A stretch of DNA of 8,351 bases from an uncultured Mollicutes bacterium (GTDB taxonomy: Bacteria; Bacillota_I; Bacilli_A; RFN20; CAG-826). The position numbers and the translations under genes were made by a program. Location of the stretch: the NCBI GenBank assembly GCA_945935945.1, contig CAMESA010000037.1, positions 1 to 8,351 of the forward strand, written 5' to 3'. The notes beneath the pieces are model-generated. The model ran no database searches and was not told the origin of the DNA. It saw only the letters and a program-made list of their open reading frames with translations. Below are positions 6,230 to 8,351 of the stretch, one piece after another. The first letter of the stretch is position 1. Every line of letters starts with the position of its first letter.

Positions 6230-6264
6230 TTGCAACTAAAACCACAATATGATAAAATGTGGTT
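6230..6264 (+). promoter_or_regulatory. abiE promoter with palindromic operator over the -10 box
   Basis: TTGCAA (6230-6235) and TAAAAT (6253-6258) are 17 bases apart. The palindrome AACCACA (6240-6246) / TGTGGTT (6258-6264), with an 11-base centre, spans the -10 box. AbiEi antitoxins are known to repress their own promoters through inverted repeats, so this is the likely operator. Predicted transcription start is about 6265, leaving a leader of only about 13 bases. Confidence 0.75.
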
Positions 6265-6277
6265 GTAGATGATAGCA

Positions 6278-6883
6278 ATGACTAATTTAGAATATATTGA
6301 AAAAATAATTAATTTAAACAAAGGATATATCACAAGAAAAGATATCAATGAAAATGGAATACCTTCTTTTTTCTTATATGATTATGTTAAAAAAAATAAA
6401 CTAATTAAATATGGGACTGGATTCTATGCACGAAATGATTGGATAAAAGATGATTACTTAATTTTTCAATATTTATATCCAAAATATATTTTCTCACTAT
6501 ATAGTGCTGTTTATATTCATGGATTGGGTGATTACAATCCTCCTTTTTTAGAAGTGACTGGGCCAAAAAACTATCGTCCTTTTCCATTGCCGAAAAACGG
6601 AATAATTGTTCATACTGATACACTTAAAGAAACATATTTTATTGGGATTACTGAAGTAGAAACAATTTTTGGAAATAAGATTAAAGTATATGATATTGAG
6701 AAAACAGTATGTGATTTTATTAAAAAAAGAAAGAAGATTGATTCTGAATCATTTGTTAAATGTATAAATCGATACAAAAAGAGAATTGACAAAAATGTGA
6801 ATAACTTAATGAAATACGCAAAAATAATGGGAATCGAGGATGAAGTATTTAGTCTTATGGAGGTCTTACTAAATGAAGATTAA
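6278..6883 (+). CDS. abiEi: AbiEi family antitoxin and transcriptional repressor (type IV toxin-antitoxin)
   Basis: The product has 201 residues from ATG 6278 (MTNLEYIEKI), which fits the family better than the in-frame ATG at 6269; neither has a clear Shine-Dalgarno site. Residues about 3-55 form a winged helix (GYITRKDINENGIPSFFLYDY then a wing GTGFYARN). The C-terminal part has YSAVYIHGLGD (75-85), LEVTGP (91-96), ITEVETIFGNKIKVYDIEKTVCD (124-146) and a helical tail. In known AbiE systems this protein represses the operon through its winged helix and counteracts AbiEii without stable binding. The stop at 6881-6883 overlaps the ancestral toxin start at 6873. The gene appears intact and very AT-rich. 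Such systems abort phage infection or stabilise mobile elements. Confidence 0.9.
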   Translation: MTNLEYIEKIINLNKGYITRKDINENGIPSFFLYDYVKKNKLIKYGTGFYARNDWIKDDYLIFQYLYPKYIFSLYSAVYIHGLGDYNPPFLEVTGPKNYRPFPLPKNGIIVHTDTLKETYFIGITEVETIFGNKIKVYDIEKTVCDFIKKRKKIDSESFVKCINRYKKRIDKNVNNLMKYAKIMGIEDEVFSLMEVLLNED

Positions 6884-7715
6884 TAAAAATTCTTTATAAG
6901 CAAGAGTTTAAAATCTTTCTACTCAAAAAGGAGTGCCTTCAAACGTAATATTGCAAAATTATTTCTTTGATGCATTCATAAAAAGGCTTGCTAGTTCAAA
7001 GTATTCAGGAAATTTTATTTTTAAAGGTGGTTTTTTACTTTCAACAAGTTTAGGTATTGATTATCGTTCGACAATGGATATAGACTTCTTACTTTCAAAA
7101 TTATCGTTAGAAAAAGAAAAAATAGAAAAAGTCTTTAAAGAGATAATTTCGATTGATGTCGATGATTTAGTAGTATTTGAGTTTAATAAAATATCTAATA
7201 TCAGGGAAAATGATCAATATGGCGGATTCAATATTACATTAACTGGGAAACTAGAAAATATAAAAGTTCCTGTAAACATTGATGTAGCAACTGGAGATCC
7301 TATCACACCTTCTTCTGTTTTATATACATACAAGTGTATGTTCGATGAAGAAATCATAAATTTCCAATCATATAATTATGAGACTATAATTTCTGAAAAA
7401 TCACAAACATTATTATCTAGAAGTATTACAAATAGTAGAAGCAAGGACTTCTATGACTTATATATTATTACTAAGCTAAAATATGAGAGCATAGATAATG
7501 ATTTGCTTTTCTCTGCATTCCAAAATACATGTAAATATAGAAATACGTATTTCTCAAAAGAAACTGCAATTCAAACATTATCTGCTCTTTCAAATGACAA
7601 AAATATATTACTTAGATGGGATGCTTATACAAGAAAAAACAAGTTTGCTCATGACATAAAATTTTTAAATGTTATTGAAACAATAAATAGTCTTATTAAT
7701 ATCGTATATAAATAG
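6873..7715 (+). pseudogene. abiEii: AbiEii family nucleotidyltransferase toxin, start region broken by two TAA codons
   Basis: In one frame from ATG 6873 (MKINKNSL) the sequence would give about 280 residues, the family length, but TAA occurs at 6897-6899 and 6909-6911. Both sites would fit Lys (AAA) in related proteins. The rest is intact: FKGGFLLSTSLGIDYR (50-65), the DxD of STMDID (D69, D71), NIDVATGD (D137), K176 in EKSQTLLSR, and RSKDFYDLY (189-197). These are the conserved motifs of this nucleotidyltransferase group, whose studied members modify tRNA acceptor ends or bind nucleotides. The longest uninterrupted frame begins at GTG 6933, but AAGGAG overlaps that codon, leaving no spacer. 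Expression is doubtful. The toxin is probably silenced while the antitoxin persists. Confidence 0.82.
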
Positions 7716-7722
7716 TAAAATT

Positions 7723-7754
7723 CAGATAAATAAATTGCCTCAATCATTTATCTG
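7723..7754. repeat. Inverted repeat after the abiEii stop
   Basis: CAGATAAAT (7723-7731) pairs perfectly with ATTTATCTG (7746-7754) around a 14-base loop. It lies 8 bases after the toxin stop, where a terminator is expected, but no T run follows. It could be an RNA 3'-end stabiliser or a weak terminator. Confidence 0.5.
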
Positions 7755-7860
7755 ACTGAAGCTTATATTGCTAGTTTTATATCTTTACCATTTCTTAGAA
7801 CAAAGAGTACGAATACATCATGAGTGATGACTAAGTATAGTTTCTTAGGATAAGACGCAT

Positions 7861-7902
7861 ACTACTAGGAGTAAATGATTTATGGTATTTAGTCCTAGTA
7901 GT
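7861..7902. repeat. Long near-perfect inverted repeat in non-coding DNA
   Basis: ACTACTAGGAGTAAAT (7861-7876) pairs with ATTTAGTCCTAGTAGT (7887-7902) at 15 of 16 positions around a 10-base loop. No T run follows on either strand. No gene explains it. Between 7716 and 8187 no protein gene is seen apart from the recombinase-like remnant. Confidence 0.75.
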
Positions 7903-7984
7903 GTTCAGAATTTAAATATATAGCGATTACTTGAGTTCCTTTTTCTTCTAGATACATCTTAAAGATGAGTTTAACGATTTGAAA
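7902..7984 (-). pseudogene. Possible serine recombinase remnant
   Basis: The minus-strand frame between a TGA upstream and TAG at 7904-7902 reads FQIVKLIFKMYLEEKGTQ, then VIAIYLNSEHY. This resembles the start of the recombinase domain of large serine recombinases, where a pattern like IVK-IF-MYLEGKG-IAKYLNSEGY is common. Only about 27 residues are readable; the frame is lost on both sides. The left repeat copy shows a similar but more degraded reading. It is inferred to be a fossil of a mobile element. The short length leaves real room for coincidence. Confidence 0.4.
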
Positions 7985-8125
7985 CGGTGATCAGTCTACA
8001 TTTATAGATCTTTTGATAACTCACATAACGGATAGAGCAAAGAAAATATCACCCTAAAGCGAAATGATTTAAACACATGATTTGGTCAAATCGTTAAATT
8101 ATTAAAATCGTTAAGTGAGTTAAAA
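7936..8125. repeat. Right copy of the direct repeat flanking the AbiE module
   Basis: It is the partner of 5909-6106. Landmarks are TTAACGATTTGAAA (7971-7984), TTTATAGATCTTTTGATAAC, AAAATATCACCCTAAA (8043-8058), CGAAATGATTT, and two AAATCGTTAA units at 8088-8097 and 8105-8114, again 17 bp apart. Similarity ends soon after 8125, where the next gene's leader begins. The two copies differ by scattered substitutions and small gaps. Confidence 0.8.
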
Positions 8126-8187
8126 AGAATAGTTTAAAGTGAAATAAATGCAAGAACTTGCAAAAATTTTAGTTAGGAGCAAATGAA

Positions 8188-8351
8188 ATGATAAAAAGAG
8201 ATATATATCTACAGAAAATTATAGATAGAATGGATAATGGAATGATTAAAGTGATTACTGGTATAAGAAGGGTGTCCATCAAAGATTCCCACATTGAAAA
8301 TGAATGCTTCTGGAATTACCCTATGGTAATAAAAGGAGCATTTTTTCATGA
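8188..8351 (+). pseudogene. N-terminal stub of a second DUF4143/AAA_14-type ATPase
   Basis: ATG 8188 follows AGGAG (8175-8179) at 8 bases and reads MIKRDIYLQKII, then DRMDNGMIKVITGIRR. This is the usual opening of this ATPase family up to the Walker A loop, where relatives continue with a GKS/GKT sequence. Here GIRR is followed by VSIKDSHIENECF with no lysine-containing P-loop, and the DNA then forms a terminator-like hairpin. The frame stays open to the window edge. It is read as a gene truncated by deletion or recombination right at the nucleotide-binding loop. It belongs to a different branch from the ATPase at 2683-3972. Confidence 0.7.
8303..8346 (+). terminator. Intrinsic terminator inside the truncated ATPase frame
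   Basis: AATGCTTCT (8303-8311) pairs with AGGAGCATT (8334-8342), then a 3x3 internal loop, then ATTACC (8315-8320) with GGTAAT (8325-8330) around CTAT. A run of six T (8341-8346) follows. Its place inside an open frame supports the view that foreign 3' DNA was joined to the stub. Confidence 0.75.

Noticed and set aside
6897..6911. Recoding of TAA as an amino acid in AbiEii
   Set aside because: TAA ends AbiEi and other genes in the window, so a reassigned code is not credible; mutation is simpler.

Overview
The window looks like a chromosomal segment of a low-GC Gram-positive bacterium (Bacillota, possibly Erysipelotrichia; the class is a guess from gene types and tRNA order). TGA is used as a stop and TGG as Trp, so this is the standard code and not that of the derived Mollicutes. 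Base composition changes across the window. The left third is moderately AT-rich (26 G/C in the 60 bases at 841-900), while the right part is very AT-rich (11 G/C at 6301-6360). This fits housekeeping DNA on the left and acquired, decaying DNA on the right.

Left block (1-2467): the 5' half of an M18 aminopeptidase gene on the minus strand is divergent from an unusual AAA+ ATPase with a Vps4/MIT-like N-terminal helical domain. The ATPase gene converges on a 75-residue membrane protein gene, and the two share a bidirectional terminator. A strong promoter then drives a tRNA pair, a divergent tRNA-Val(AAC) and a normal tRNA-Thr(UGU), ended by a terminator.

Middle block (2556-5623): a DUF4143/AAA_14 ATPase gene lies between tRNA-Thr and a decayed tRNA-Leu(UAG). 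Val-Thr-(Lys)-Leu is a familiar order of Firmicute tRNA clusters, so this gene appears to have entered and split a tRNA array. Its promoter is interleaved with an exactly 23-bp-periodic array of an 18-bp operator-like repeat. Behind it are remnants: a frameshifted short gene with a Cys-x2-Cys motif, the tRNA-Leu remnant, and a chimeric pseudogene joining a DUF1016 (YhcG) fragment to the C-terminal half of a MATE transporter, broken by one amber codon.

Right block (5624-8351): an AbiE type IV toxin-antitoxin module. The AbiEi antitoxin gene is intact and has a palindrome over its -10 box. The AbiEii toxin keeps its catalytic motifs but has two in-frame TAA codons in its first 13 codons. The module is bracketed by two imperfect direct repeats of roughly 190-200 bp (about 5909-6106 and 7936-8125). 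The second overlaps a minus-strand peptide resembling a serine recombinase. The window ends in the first 28 codons of a second DUF4143-type ATPase, cut at its Walker A loop and followed by a strong hairpin terminator.

Taken together, the right two thirds read as a defence and mobile-element graveyard beside a tRNA locus. The most informative signals are the 23-bp operator array with its embedded promoter and the repeat-bracketed AbiE module with a silenced toxin.
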